Positions 10,458 through 21,639 of a DNA stretch of 64,000 bases are shown in pieces. The position numbers and the translations under genes are program-made. Origin of the DNA: Garcia nutans (taxonomy: Eukaryota > Streptophyta > Magnoliopsida > Malpighiales > Euphorbiaceae); contig CANTUV010000035.1 in the NCBI GenBank assembly GCA_947685225.1, positions 44,702,001-44,766,000 of the forward strand. The letters are read 5' to 3'. The notes below the pieces were generated by a model, which ran no database searches, was not told where the DNA came from, and worked only from the letters and a program-made list of their open reading frames with translations. The number at the start of each line of letters is the position of its first letter. The stretch's first letter is position 1.

Positions 10458-13069
10458 AAAAATCCTTTCACAAACCGTCGGTAATAGCCTGCCAAACCCA
10501 GAAAACTTCTAACTTCAGTCACAGACTTTGGTGGACTCCAATTCAAAATAGCTTCAACTTTACTCGGATCAACTCTAATACCCTCTGCTGAAACTATATG
10601 ACCGAGAAAAGTAACTTGGTCAAGCCAAAACTCACACTTCGACAGTTTCACAAACAATTGCTTCTCTCTCAAAATCTGCAGCACACCCCACAAATGCTTA
10701 TCATGCTCCTCCTTATTACGCGAATACACCAGAATGTCATCAATAAAGACCACCACAAACTGATCCAAATAGGGCCTAAACACCCTATTCATCAAGTCCA
10801 TAAAAACTGCAGGTGCATTCGTCAAACCAAAAGGCATAACTAGAAACTCATAATGCCCATACCTGGTCCGAAAGGCGGTCTTAGGAACATCTTCAGCTCT
10901 GACTCTCAACTGATGGTACCCTGATCTCAAATCAATTTTGGAAAACACTGCTGCACCTTTCAATTGATCAAAGAGATCATCAATTCTAGGCAAAGGATAT
11001 TTATTTTTAATAGTCACCTTGTTCAATTGCCTATAATCGATACACAATCTCATAGTACCATCCTTCTTCTTTACAAACAGAATAGGAGCTCCCCACGGTG
11101 AAACACTAGGGCGAACAAACCCTTTATCCAACAACTCCTGCAACTGCACCTTCAATTCTCTCAGTTTAGCAGGTGCCATTCTATAAGGAGTAATAGAAAT
11201 AGGAGTGGTCCCAGGCAATAATTCAATACCAAACTCCACCTCTCTCTCAGGAGGTAACCCTGGTAATTCCTCTGGAAACACATCTGGAAACTCTGCAACT
11301 GTGGGTATGCTATCAATTTGAGAACCCCTTACTCTAGTATCCACCACATGAGCAAGATAAGTATCACACCCTTTTCTAATCAATCTTCTAGCTGCAACAG
11401 CTGAAATAAACAAGGATGCTAGCTGTCCCTGCTCACTAGATACTAACACCTCTCTACCATCACTGGTTCTCAAGGTAACAACTTTCTTTTGGCAGTCAAC
11501 CACAGCTCCATGTCTAGATAACCAGTCCATGCCTAGGATCACATCATATTCCTTAAAAGGCATCTCAATGAAATCTCCAAGAAACTCCTCACCTTGCACC
11601 ATCACTGCACTATCTCGGTGCACTTTGCTAACAATCACACTATGCCCTAACGGATTTGTCACCAATACATCAAATCCTAGGGATTCAGCATGCACATCAA
11701 ACACAGGCAAAACAGATGCACTAATATATGAATGCGTGGATCTGGGATCAATCAAAGCAAGTACTGAAGTATCAAATAAAGAAAAAGTACCAGCTATGAC
11801 TGCCGAAACATCTGGTTGCCTCTGCATCACATAAATCCTCTGAGAAGATCCAGCCTCCTCTGGTCTACTCTCCCTAGATGTAGAACCTCCTCTAGAACTG
11901 AACCCAGATCTGCCTCCTCTGCCGAAACCTCTGCCTCCTCGACCTCCCCTCACACTAGGTCGAGAAGCTGCAGTATCCACCGACATCTGCTCCTGTCTCT
12001 CAGGACAATCTCTCACAAAATGATTGGGAGATCCACATCTGAAACATACCCCTGCTACACCAGTCTTCCAACAAGTACCACCATGTGGCCTACCACAATG
12101 AATGCATATGGGTAAGGTGGATCTCTGCATCACTGGGGTCGGAGCACTCGCCACTGAAACTGTAGGTCTAGATCTCTGCCTCTGAAACTGTACTGACCTA
12201 CCAGCTGGCCTCTGACTCCTACTAACCCGAGGAACAAAACTTCCTTTACCTCTTTTCACCGACGAAGACCCTGCCTCAAACTGGGGCCTTCTAACCCTGA
12301 TCTCTTCCTCTGAAGCAGCTGCAATAACCTGAGCTCTCTCCACACTCCTAGCTGCTGCAACCAGCTGGGAAAAGTCATGATATCTAGATCCAGCCACAAG
12401 ACACAGAATAGAGGGCCTCAATCCCTCCTCAAATCTCCTGCATCTATCTATCTCATCTGATATAATACCCCCAGCATAATGGCTCAACCGTATAAACTCA
12501 ACCTCATACTCCGTTACGGTTCGGTGATCTTGCTTCAAGCTTAGAAACTCCATTTTTTTCACATCTTTGTACTCCCTTGGAGTGTACTTCAATTCAAACT
12601 CTTTTAGAAAATCAGCATAGGACAATGTTGGTGGATCATCCATAGCATGGGGCACTGTCTTCCACCAGTCATATGCATCCTTCTGCAACAATGATCTTGC
12701 ATAATCAAATCTTTCTTCTGGAGTGGCTTGCAACTGAACAAATATTCTCTGTACTTTATCTATCCACTGCTCAGCTACAGCTGGATCAATAGTACCCAAG
12801 AAGTCTTCTGCTCCATACTTCCTTAATTTGTCATACTGTCTCACTGATACCAAAGGCTGTGGGGGTGGCGGTGGTGGTTGCACTGGTGCTTGCCTCAACA
12901 AATCAATCACATGCCTAAACTAACCTGGCGGAACCTCCTCACCAGCTGGTCTCCCTGACACAGAAGCAGGTACCTCTCCAGCACTATCCACTCTAGCTCC
13001 CTCTCTAATCTCATCAGGAGCTATACTCTCAGCACTACCCTCGACTGACTGACGTGAGTGAGAATCCAT
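10454..13069 (-). pseudogene. gag-pol: Element A Gag, protease and reverse transcriptase
   Basis: I place the start at ATG 13069-13067, 150 bp inside the PBS; 49 codons follow before an in-frame TAG (12922-12920), after which about 820 codons are open. The order is as follows. The Gag retrotransposon domain has WWKTV and EFELKYTPREY. Two Cys/His motifs follow, the second a classic CX2CX4HX4C knuckle (CFRCGSPNHFVRDC, near 12030). Then come the protease, and a reverse transcriptase with KKDGTMRLCIDYRQLN and FIDDILVYS (near 10740). The protease site reads ALIDPRSTHS where chromoviruses usually have D-S/T-G; the Gly is replaced by Arg, so protease is probably dead. Gag forms particles and the RT copies the RNA. 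Confidence 0.93.
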
Positions 13070-13219
13070 CACAACCTATATCTGTAAACACAGCAGAATA
13101 CCTCTCATTAAAGATCAGAGACTGCCAATGCCAAACATGTATGTTATTCAAAAATCCACGTTTTAAAATCAAAACACTCTTTTTCTTACACTTAACCTAG
13201 GTTGAGAATCTCAAACCTA

Positions 13220-13232
13220 GGCTCTGATACCA
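13220..13232 (-). other. Primer-binding site of element A (tRNA-iMet)
   Basis: On the minus strand TGGTATCAGAGCC lies 7 bp inside the 5' LTR. It is the standard complement of plant initiator tRNA-Met used by many Ty3 and Ty1 elements. Confidence 0.92.
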
Positions 13233-13951
13233 AAACAATTGTAACACCCCTATATCCGTATACGTACCAAGCATGCTTAAAAGATCGTAATATACGTATA
13301 CTGAATATAGTAAATGCCACAGTTTAAAAAGAAAACACAACAAATATCTTTGTAAATAAATGAAACCGAACTCAACATTTAAAAGAAATCCAAAAGACAC
13401 CATATATAAAAATGTTTATCAATTCACAGCGGAAGTTATTACAAATATGTTATAAATCAAAGTTTACAAAACATAGAATATATATACATGATTGGCAGCT
13501 CTTCTCTGATCTTTAAGTCCCAAAAGAAATTCCTCAATGTCTAGTCTCACTTGGTCTCGAAGAGCTCTCAGGTTCAACTCTGTCACCTGCGCGATCAAAC
13601 ACTATCGCGTTAAGCCATCGGCTTAGTAGTACAAAATATACCAACACTATACTTTAAGGCAATGCAATGTTACACATCTAAATCATAAAGTTAATATCAT
13701 AAGTGAAAAGCTAACATCATACCTTTATATTTCATAAACCATACACATAGAAGCACATCACATTACCACATCATACTACGTTCAATGTCATAACAATATT
13801 CATATTACATCTTCACAGTTCCATTGATTTTACCATTCAAGAATCACATTATATACAAAGACAAGCATGGGCCCAAAACACTCTAATATGCCATTCAATT
13901 TTCAGAGTTATTGCTTTGGTTTTGTTATCACATTTATCATTATCATATACC

Positions 13952-14128
13952 CAACTAGGCTTCAAGGATTAGGTTCAACCAAGCTTCAAGGGGAACAAAG
14001 CATGCTAAGTATCAACCCAACCTTCAAGAGCCAACCCAACCTGGCTTCAAGAACCAACCCAACCTAGCTTCAAGGGTTGTAACATCTCAATTAGGCTTCA
14101 AGGATTAAATCCAACCTAACTTCAAGAG
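13952..14128. repeat. CAACCTAGCTTCAAGG minisatellite in A 5' LTR
   Basis: Homologue of 6827-6985 with one more unit (the ACCTTCAAGAGCCAACCC segment), which accounts for most of the length difference between the two LTRs. Confidence 0.85.
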
Positions 14129-14493
14129 AATGTTACCAATAGGCATGCCACCAATAACAAAACTCTGAAAATGAATAACACATTAGACACACAATTCACT
14201 TATTATTTCATTCACAATTCTCATCATCAATTAGGCAAACATGCCTTATGTTCTTTCAATGGAATCATCATAGCCAATCACAATGGCTTCATATCATTTC
14301 ATATCTCCATTCATATTATACATATAGCATCATTGGTATAACATTTCAAAGTACATTATTCATATAACACATTACCATTCACAATGCATAATACACAACC
14401 TTGTTCATATAATATCATATGCATTATCAAATGTAAGTTCAATCTCAACCATGTAAGAAGAGCAAGGAAAAATCACAGTAGCCAACACACTCA

Positions 14494-14678
14494 AGGGACA
14501 CGGCCAAGCTTGTGGCCGTGTCTCTCAACCAAAAGCAACAGAAGCAAACATGGGCAAGGGACACGGCCGTGTCTTCTCCAAAATTTATCCAACACGGCCA
14601 AATTTCCTAAGACTTGGCCGTGTCTCTCAAAAATCTTTAGTTTGGCCGTGTCTCTTCCTTGGTTTGGCCGTGTCTCTC
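14494..14678. repeat. GACACGGCC / GGCCGTGTC dyad array in A 5' LTR
   Basis: Same arrangement as 7351-7535, without visible change. Confidence 0.9.
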
Positions 14679-15514
14679 ATAAATAAAACCCTAAACATAG
14701 CCAAAACTCCTTTGATTGAATTAAGAACATATTATACACAACACAACCTCATTCAAATGGATATAATCAATGTCATTAACACTTAATTTACATATTCATC
14801 ACAATATACACACTAACAAATACATCAACAATACATTTGACCACTTACCACTTCAAAACCCTAAAACCAAACATCACACTTAATTTACCATCTTCAAACC
14901 AAAACCAACACCAATTCAACCTTCTAACTTACAATCAATCTTAACACTTATAAACACATCTCAAACACACCTATTCATAAAATCAACAATTCATAATTCA
15001 CCTCAAACACCACTTCAAAATAACAAAGGAAAACAAGAGAGTACTTACCTAAATTGAAGAAATTCCACAAATCTCCAACTTAATCCTTTGATTCTTCCTT
15101 CAATTTGATTTTAGAAATCAACAAAAATCACTCTTGATCTTTGGCTTTGGAGGGCCGGCCACCATAAAAGAAAGAGAAGAAGAAGAAAAGAAAATGAAGA
15201 CAAGTCAACTTCTCTTCTTCTTTAAATCTCCACCAAGCAATTCTAACAAAGTAAAATTACTTAAATGCCCTTTTCTATTTGTTCTCACTTCCTTAAAAAC
15301 TCTTGCCCTCTAAAGTAATTTCCCACATCCCAATTAAAAATATCTTCTTCCCTTGACTTTACATTTGACCAACATATATGTTATATATATTAACATATAT
15401 ACAAGATATACATTCCATTAACACAATCATTTCCTTTGCAAAAACATATGTACATTTAATTCAAATCAAACAACAATTGAATTAAAACTTCTAAGCATAC
15501 ATTGGGATATTACA

Positions 15515-15738
15515 AGGGAAGAGAATGAGAAAAAAAAACCTTTTATGTGCCTCTTATTCTTATGTTTTCCACCCACTTACTCAAGGGCATATCAGTACCA
15601 TTTTAGGTATGTAGAGGTGTGTTATAGGATGAACGCAAAATAAAAGGTGCTAATAGGACCTTTTTGACAAGTACAAGTGCTTATTTATATATTAAGCCTT
15701 TCTATTTCTATATGATTTCTCATTTTTTATTTTGTTAT
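15515..15738. repeat. Tandem partial copy of the inverted-repeat element, right piece
   Basis: It continues from 6114 after element A: GGGAAGAGAATGAG, CTTACTCAAGGGCATATCAG, GTAGAGGTGTGTTATAGGATGAAC, GGTGCTAATAGGACC. It matches 5655-5822 and is followed by the same CTTTCTATTTCTATAT spacer as at about 5835. Confidence 0.8.
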
Positions 15739-17450
15739 TAGTTTGATTTTGGAGATGATAAGATTAATGAAAAAGATGATGCAATTGAAACTGAGAATGA
15801 TGAAGATGTTTTTGAGGTTTTTTTATTATTAATATTTTTAAAATATTTTTTAATTCTTTTTTATTTAATTTTAACTTGTCTTTTTTTTTAGATTAAGGAG
15901 AGAAATGTTGAATCTATTGAGGGAGTTGAATGTAGAAATGTTGTAAATGATGTTGTGGGTGTTGGAAGTGATGATGTTTTTAATAATGTTAAGATCTCTG
16001 TTGATGTTGAAAGAGATAATGTTATGGATTTTAGTAGTGCTAGTGTTGATGCAAAGATGGCTTCGAAAGATGTTGATCAGGGTGGTAGACATAAGCAGGA
16101 TAAAGGTTATTGTCTTGTTTTAGATGTGAATGTTTGTGATGATGTTATTGACAAAAATAATGTTGTTGGTGATAAAGATGGTGGTGATGTTGGAATGAAT
16201 GTGGTTGTTGATGATGTTAGTTAGCGTGATGTTGGGAAATTAGATTTAACTCAGGTTTTATTCCTTCTAAGTCTATTTCTTCTTATAGGATTTTGATGGT
16301 AATTTTTTTACTAAGGTTGATTCTATTGTTGAAATGTTAATACTTGCTAAGGTTGTTATTTTTCTTATTGAATATTTAATTTTACTTTGTTTCAATTTTA
16401 TTTTTTAATTTAATGGGAAAAGAAATGTTGTTAATGAAGAATCATTAAATTAGATAGATTGTGCTGCTACCATTGTTTGTTCTTTGAAATCTTATCAGGT
16501 ATGTTTTTTTTAATATTTTTTTTGTGTTTTTTGTTTTGATTTATTTTATTGTTTATATTTTGTTGATGTGTTGTGGTCGGATATATATTTTATAGATGTG
16601 TTGTAAATGTATTATAGATTTATTTGTTAGTTAGGTTTTATAAATTATTTGTAGTTATTTTTGATGTGTTATGGATGGTTGTATGCTGTATGGAGGTGTT
16701 GTAGATGTATTATAGATTTATTTGTTAGTTAGGTTTTATAAATTATTTGTAGTTGTTTTTGATGTGTTGTAAATATATTATAGATGTATTGTATATTATT
16801 TCTTTATTATGTTGATGTATTATTGATTTATTGTAGATGTATTGTAGATTTATTTTTTTATATATTATTTTGTTATTGTTTTTTTAGGTTGATGTTGGTA
16901 GGGGATGGGAATCTAGATTCTAAGAAAAGTCATATTGGTACTTCTGTTTCTGGTGATGATCCTATTGGTAACCCTATTTCTCATGAGAATCATGTGGTTG
17001 ATCCTATTCCTAAAACAATTCATAATGTTTTGCCTGTTTCTTATCAAGCTCCTGAATTTGGTCCTATTCTTATGAAAACTCTTATTCTTGTTAAGAGGGA
17101 AGTGAAACCCTCTGTTGTTTTGAAGTTACCTTTTCTAAATCAATTTGGTTCTTTTGAAGGTGTTGAGGTAGATACGTTAACTATATTTGTTCTAAATGAT
17201 GATTTATTAAAGGACATTAACTATAGTTTGCAATATGCTTTTGATCTTTGGCTTGGCAAAGGGTTAAAGTCCAAGAAGAATAGGTTAGTATTTATTTTAT
17301 TATTTTTTCTTTTTATATTTTCATTATATATTTTAATTTATTTTACTTATTGCAAGAAGGATCTTTATAGTAAAAAGGATAAGTTTAAACCTTTATTTGA
17401 TTTTGGAGTTGTTGACATGAATGAAAAAAAAATGGTTTCATGAGTTGGTA
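15739..17450 (+). pseudogene. Ulp1/C48-protease-like MULE gene, middle exons
   Basis: Exon-like blocks lie at 15739 to about 15817 (acidic, after TTATTAG), 15893 to about 16245 (Asp/Val-rich, after TTTTTTTTTAG, with one TAG at 16222-16224), about 16890-17283 and about 17353-17440. Between them lie T-rich introns. The third block reads as a Ser/Pro-containing linker and ends in a region with LPFLNQFGSFEG and LWLGKG. The Asp-rich, low-complexity linker followed by a C-terminal cysteine-protease domain is the usual plan of MULE-borne Ulp1-like genes. In host Ulp1 proteins the domain removes SUMO; in transposon-borne copies the role is not known. Exon edges are read by eye. Confidence 0.5.
16598..16790. 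repeat. 98-bp tandem duplication in an intron
   Basis: GTGTTGTAAATGTATTATAG.. at 16598 is repeated at 16696 with few changes. The sequence is T-rich and full of TGTAGATGTATT motifs, with no coding signal. Confidence 0.7.
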
Positions 17451-17597
17451 TATTGTGGGCAAGGGATCTCCTGTACTATAAATTTTTATTTTTTGTGTTT
17501 TTATTTTTTATTATCTATTTTTGTAATATTTTTATATTATTTTGGATTTTTTTTATTACAACATTTGGATGTTTTATTTTACTATATGTGTAAAAAG

Positions 17598-18391
17598 GGT
17601 AAATATGATAAGAAGTTGAATATGAAGTTTACTAGTACTGATAAATTATTTCATCAAACTTTGCAGCTTGGTTTTGAAAATCTTTATAGGGAGGGTTTTG
17701 ATTTTTCTAGATTTGAGTTTAATAACTTGATTGTTGATTATATTCTTGGATATCATATAATTTTTCTTGGGCGAATGTTGACAATATCTTTATCCCTATG
17801 CATATTAAGTCACAGATGTATTGGGTTCTTAAGAGATTGTGTTTCAAGGATAGGTGCATTTTTATATACAATTCTCCGAGGGATAAATATAGAGATAAAG
17901 ATGTTGAGTATGTTGTTAAGGCATTTAGTATAGTTTTGCCTCATTACAGTCTTAAGCTTGGTGTTTTAAGCGGCAAGGACTATATTGAGTATGGTTTTGG
18001 TGTAAATGCTATGAAGCAGTCTTTAGATCCTCTAAACATAGTGGTGGTTGATGGTCTTCACACTCCGGACAATAGTTTTTTTTTTGTTATTTATGTTTAT
18101 ATATTTTTTATTTTATTTAATTTTTTTGCATTGACTGTAGTATTTTATCTTTGCATTTGCTGAATTTTTTGTTCATAGGTATAATGAACTTCCTAAAGAG
18201 TTTAATGTTGAAATTTATCGTAGTAGACTTGTTATTTCATTGTATACCTATAGCAAGAATAAAGTTGAAGGTATAATTGATAGTCATGAGGATAATCCTA
18301 GTAAGGTTAAGAAGTTGAAAGAAGATAGAGGAAAAAGAAGATTTGAAGAAAAAGAAGTTAAAGTTTACAAACAAAGGAAGAAGCTTAAATG
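17598..18391 (+). pseudogene. Ulp1/C48-protease-like MULE gene, catalytic part
   Basis: The blocks 17598-17810, 17790-18077 and 18179-18391 read as the C-terminal peptidase domain. They show FDFSRFEFNN, a strand with IPMHIKSQMYWVL, KDRCIFIYNS, and a last exon with YNELPKEFN, YRSRLVISLYTYSK and a Lys-rich tail ending in TGA at 18391. The position that carries the catalytic His in C48 peptidases (HWVL) is Tyr here, the Asp position is Asn, and the segment with the usual Gln and Cys (a DCG-type motif) is missing where intron-like sequence now stands (18078-18178). The protease is therefore not active as read. A frameshift lies near 17800. Confidence 0.6.
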
Positions 18392-19287
18392 ATATATTTT
18401 GTTTTTAAAGTTGTAGTTGTTTGTTTTTTAATTTTTGTAAACACATTGGAGTATTTTTAATACATTTTATAAAATTTTTAGTTTGTTATGTTTTTTTATG
18501 CATCATCAACATTTTTTTTGTTAGTATGGTAAATTTTTAATTAAAATAATATATGTATAACTAGTTGAATGTTATAACATTTTTAAATTTAATTTGGACA
18601 TAAACTATGCATCTATCAAATATCTACGACTTATCTACTATTTATTTCTACTAATATCTTGATTATTTTTTAAAAAAATTTCTAAGATAAACAAAATGTC
18701 TATGCAAAATATACATTTTTGGTAGTTTTAAAAACCTTTTTTTAACATCTACTAAACATTTAAATATCATCAACATTTTTGCTCTTTAATTGTATATTGA
18801 TTGTTTTGACAATTGTTTAAATTGTATACGGCTCATACACACATTATGTACTCACTATCTACGGTTTGTAATAGTTGAAACTTATTATGTTTTCTTTTTG
18901 TATAAGATGTTCATGGACTCAACATTTACGGAACATGTACACTTCATCTACATTTTCCATTTTATTATATTTTATTTTTAATCTTTTTTTTCAATTATCA
19001 ATTATGCTTTATCTTGGTAGTATATAGGTTTTTTTCTTGAAAAACTTGTTATCTTTTTAATTTAAATTTGTTCATATCATTCATTTACCATCTATGTTTT
19101 TGTATTTTGTAATGTATATTAGTTTTTTTTTTAATCTAAAATACTAATTCTATGCAAAATTTATTGTTGATATTTATTTAAAATTTTATTATATTAAAAT
19201 TTCTATCAATTATTTTAGATTTTTAAGGACATCTATAATACATATACAATATATCTACATTTTAAAATATCATTTTTCTTGTATATG
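18392..19287. other. AT-rich non-coding stretch
   Basis: I see no gene. It has recurrent ACATCTAC and ATTTTTAA motifs and T-runs, similar in tone to 24180-24480. It is probably the 3' side of the Ulp1-like gene and the spacer toward the convergent transposase gene. Confidence 0.5.
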
Positions 19288-19494
19288 TGTAGACCCTTAA
19301 TTTTTGGCCCAGTCCGATCCAATATATTTTAATTTGTTCAAAATCATTTGTGTTGTCCAATATATTTTAATTAGTCCAAAATAATTTTTGTGTTATCTTA
19401 ATTGAATAATATTAGTTTTAGTATTTAGTTTTTATAATTAATAAAAAATAAATAAATAATAAATAAATAAATAAACAAAAATAAAAATAAAAAT

Positions 19495-19700
19495 CGGCGA
19501 CGAAAAAATTCGTCGTCGAAAAGTTAGGACGAAATGGCCTGTAGTCAATTTCGCTCGCCCAGCTCGCAGGTTCCCACGGCAATCCTTGCAGCAGCCAGCA
19601 ACAACTTTTTCGCTAGCAAAATTTTTCCGTAGCAGTTTTTTTTCGCCAGTGAAATTTTTTCGATGTAATTTTTTTCGAAACCAAATTCTATTTGGTTTCG
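19495..19700. repeat. TTCG-rich segment in the U3 array slot of B2
   Basis: This stretch between LTR start and TATA box has GACGAAAAAATTCGTC and several TTTTTCG and TTTCGC motifs. It occupies the place where B1 and B3 carry CATGTCGA dyads, but the content differs. Confidence 0.5.
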
Positions 19701-19762
19701 GTTTCCTTTTCTTAATTTATGTTAGTTTCCGTAAACAAGTTGAATTAATCGTCAAAATTTTC

Positions 19763-19770
19763 TATAAATA
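19763..19770 (+). promoter_or_regulatory. Putative TATA box of solo LTR B2
   Basis: TATAAATA about 475 bp inside the LTR, at the same place as in B1 and B3. Confidence 0.65.
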
Positions 19771-20039
19771 AGACAAAAAACAACACAGAAAAGGGGAGGA
19801 AAAAAATAAGAAGAGAGGAATCGGATTTTAGACTGGAATTTTGAATTGGAAATTTACAAATCGATCGAACTTTTTAGAGAAGAATAAGCAAACAAACAAT
19901 CAATCAATCAAAAGCAGCCATCTTGCCTTTGTCTTTGTTCATCCAGAAAATAATTTTTGGTGGAACCAACGAACGGAGGTTTGAATTTCTAATTTCTTTA
20001 TTTATTTTTCTTTACAATAGCTTCATCACTCAAAATTGA

Positions 20040-20400
20040 AAATTCTTTCTTTTGTTTCTTCAAAACCTTAAAACCTTAAATTGATTCTTCTATTTCCAAA
20101 AACCCTAAAAAAATACTTTCTGTTTCCAAGAACCTTAAGAACCCTAAAAATATTTTTCTGTTTCTTCTAAACCCTAAGAACCCTAAATTTATTTCTTCTA
20201 TGTCCAAAAGACCTTAATTCGTTAATTTTCTATTTCCAAAAACCTTAAACTGCTTTGCTTATTTCCAAGAACTTTATAAAACTCTAAACTGTTTTCACAA
20301 ATCTTAAAACCAAACATATTTTCCAAGACACCAAAAATCCTAAATCATTTTATTAATTCCCAAAACCCTAATCTATATTCCAAAAGTCAGTAGCCTTATT
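20040..20400 (+). repeat. Telobox-like AACCCTAA array in B2
   Basis: Repeated AAAACCCTAA, AACCTTAA and AAGAACCCTAAA units lie downstream of the TATA box. Many are decayed. The same array occurs in B1 and B3. Confidence 0.7.
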
Positions 20401-21639
20401 TTTTTAAGCATCAAAAGCTTTAATCCTAATTAATCCTTCTTTCCAAACTCACACAGTAAGCATCATTCTTTTAAAAAATAACATTAGTTTCTTCCAACTT
20501 CAAAACCCTTGACCCTCACCTGCTAACCGGCTAGCGGGACCACCGTGTGGGCTCAGGTCAATATTTATTTATGTATTATAAATCTTTATGTTTAACTTCC
20601 TTTATTATGATTATTCAAAATTCAAACCCAAACCCTAGTTTGATTCATTAAAACCTTAATCCATTTCAATTTCCTTAAAACTTACAGTAGCTTAAACCAA
20701 TAAATTCCAAAACCCTAAACATTAAATAAAGAATCTTAAATAGAAATAGTAGCCCTAATTTGTATCTTTACTTGCTTTATTTATTTTTAGATTTAATTAT
20801 ATAGTTTATTATATGCTTTGATTTATTTAAGTTCAATTCTTGATTTATTTAATTTATCATGGATGGATGTTTTTCTATTTTGATTGATGTTTAATATCTT
20901 TGATGAATGATTTATTTATGATGAATGGTTATTTACTTCTATCTGTTTATTTAGATTTTCAAATGTTGTAAGATGTATGTTTCCACTTTGTGGGTACCTC
21001 ATTAGTTAAATATCATGTAATTTAAATTGCTTTTATATTTTAGACCAATGTAAAGGACATGTTTCTACCTTTCGGTGGGTGTCCTATTTAGTTTAGACAT
21101 GGATGATGTAAGGACATGTTTCCATCCTCGGATGGGTGTCCGTTTATTTGCTTTATTTGGACATTGCTTGATTTTAATATAACGATGCTTTATTTCAATT
21201 GTTGCGTGTAATATGGATAATATTATTATATTTAAGAATTTTATAATATTAAGACCTGTAAAGGAGGCCGATTCCAATAAACCGGGCATTGTGGGGGTGC
21301 TGCGCCATTTCTCACCTTCCCCACACGTACCCAACTTTCCGAACCCATTAGGGGGTTGGGGATTCCTTAGGAATCGAGTCATCCACCCCTTTCTTTTTCC
21401 CGGATAGTCCGAGTGGCGACTCCATTTTTTTCGGACTTTGATCCATGTTCTCTAAGGCTCCGAGCCTAAACAATGCCGAGGTCGCAAGAACCATTCCACA
21501 GGGAGTGGGGGGAAAATCCCCGCTCACAATATGTTAATAAAAATGTATAATATTCAATAATTCTTATACATAAAATGAAATTAGTACTACATACATTTCT
21601 TTAAATTTTCATTATGTAAAATGTTAATTAATTTTTGTA

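Larger units (their letters stand above)
6115..15514 (-). mobile_element. Element A: full-length Ty3 chromovirus (Tekay/Del-like), 9.4 kb
   Basis: The element has LTRs 6115-8371 and 13240-15514, an initiator-Met PBS, a PPT, and a gag-pol on the minus strand ending in a chromodomain. The TSD AGGGA is perfect at 6110-6114 and 15515-15519, and removing the element restores the sequence seen at 5648-5665. I count about six substitutions between the two 2.26-kb LTRs by eye, so insertion is recent. Gag-pol has five in-frame stops and one frameshift, so the copy is not autonomous. Confidence 0.95.
13240..15514 (-). repeat. 5' LTR of element A (2275 bp)
   Basis: TGTAACACCCC...GGGATATTACA, followed by TSD AGGGA. 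It contains the second copies of the CTTCAAG minisatellite (13952-14128) and the GACACGGCC array (14494-14678). In the sense direction it has a conserved ATGGTGGCCGGCC block and a splice-donor-like AGGTAAGTACTC at about 15052-15041. Confidence 0.95.
19288..21528 (+). mobile_element. Solo LTR B2 (B family, 2241 bp)
   Basis: It begins TGTAGACCCTTAA and ends CCGCTCACA, flanked by the perfect TSD ATATG (19283-19287, 21529-21533). It is the B1/B3 LTR in the opposite orientation, with no internal region, so it was left by recombination between LTRs. It sits between the two MULE genes. Confidence 0.93.

Noticed and set aside
10598..12115. Plus-strand ORFs of 80-101 codons opposite gag-pol of A
   Set aside because: Shadows of the minus-strand polyprotein with no own features.
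7241..14786. ORFs of 78-100 codons over the GACACGGCC arrays in both LTRs of A
   Set aside because: They are identical because the LTRs are; the text is repeat-derived and other frames are equally open.
1563..21407. Conserved ORF with GGWGFLRNRVIHPF in B1 and B2
   Set aside because: It is the conserved U5-side sequence of the B LTR and is broken in B3.
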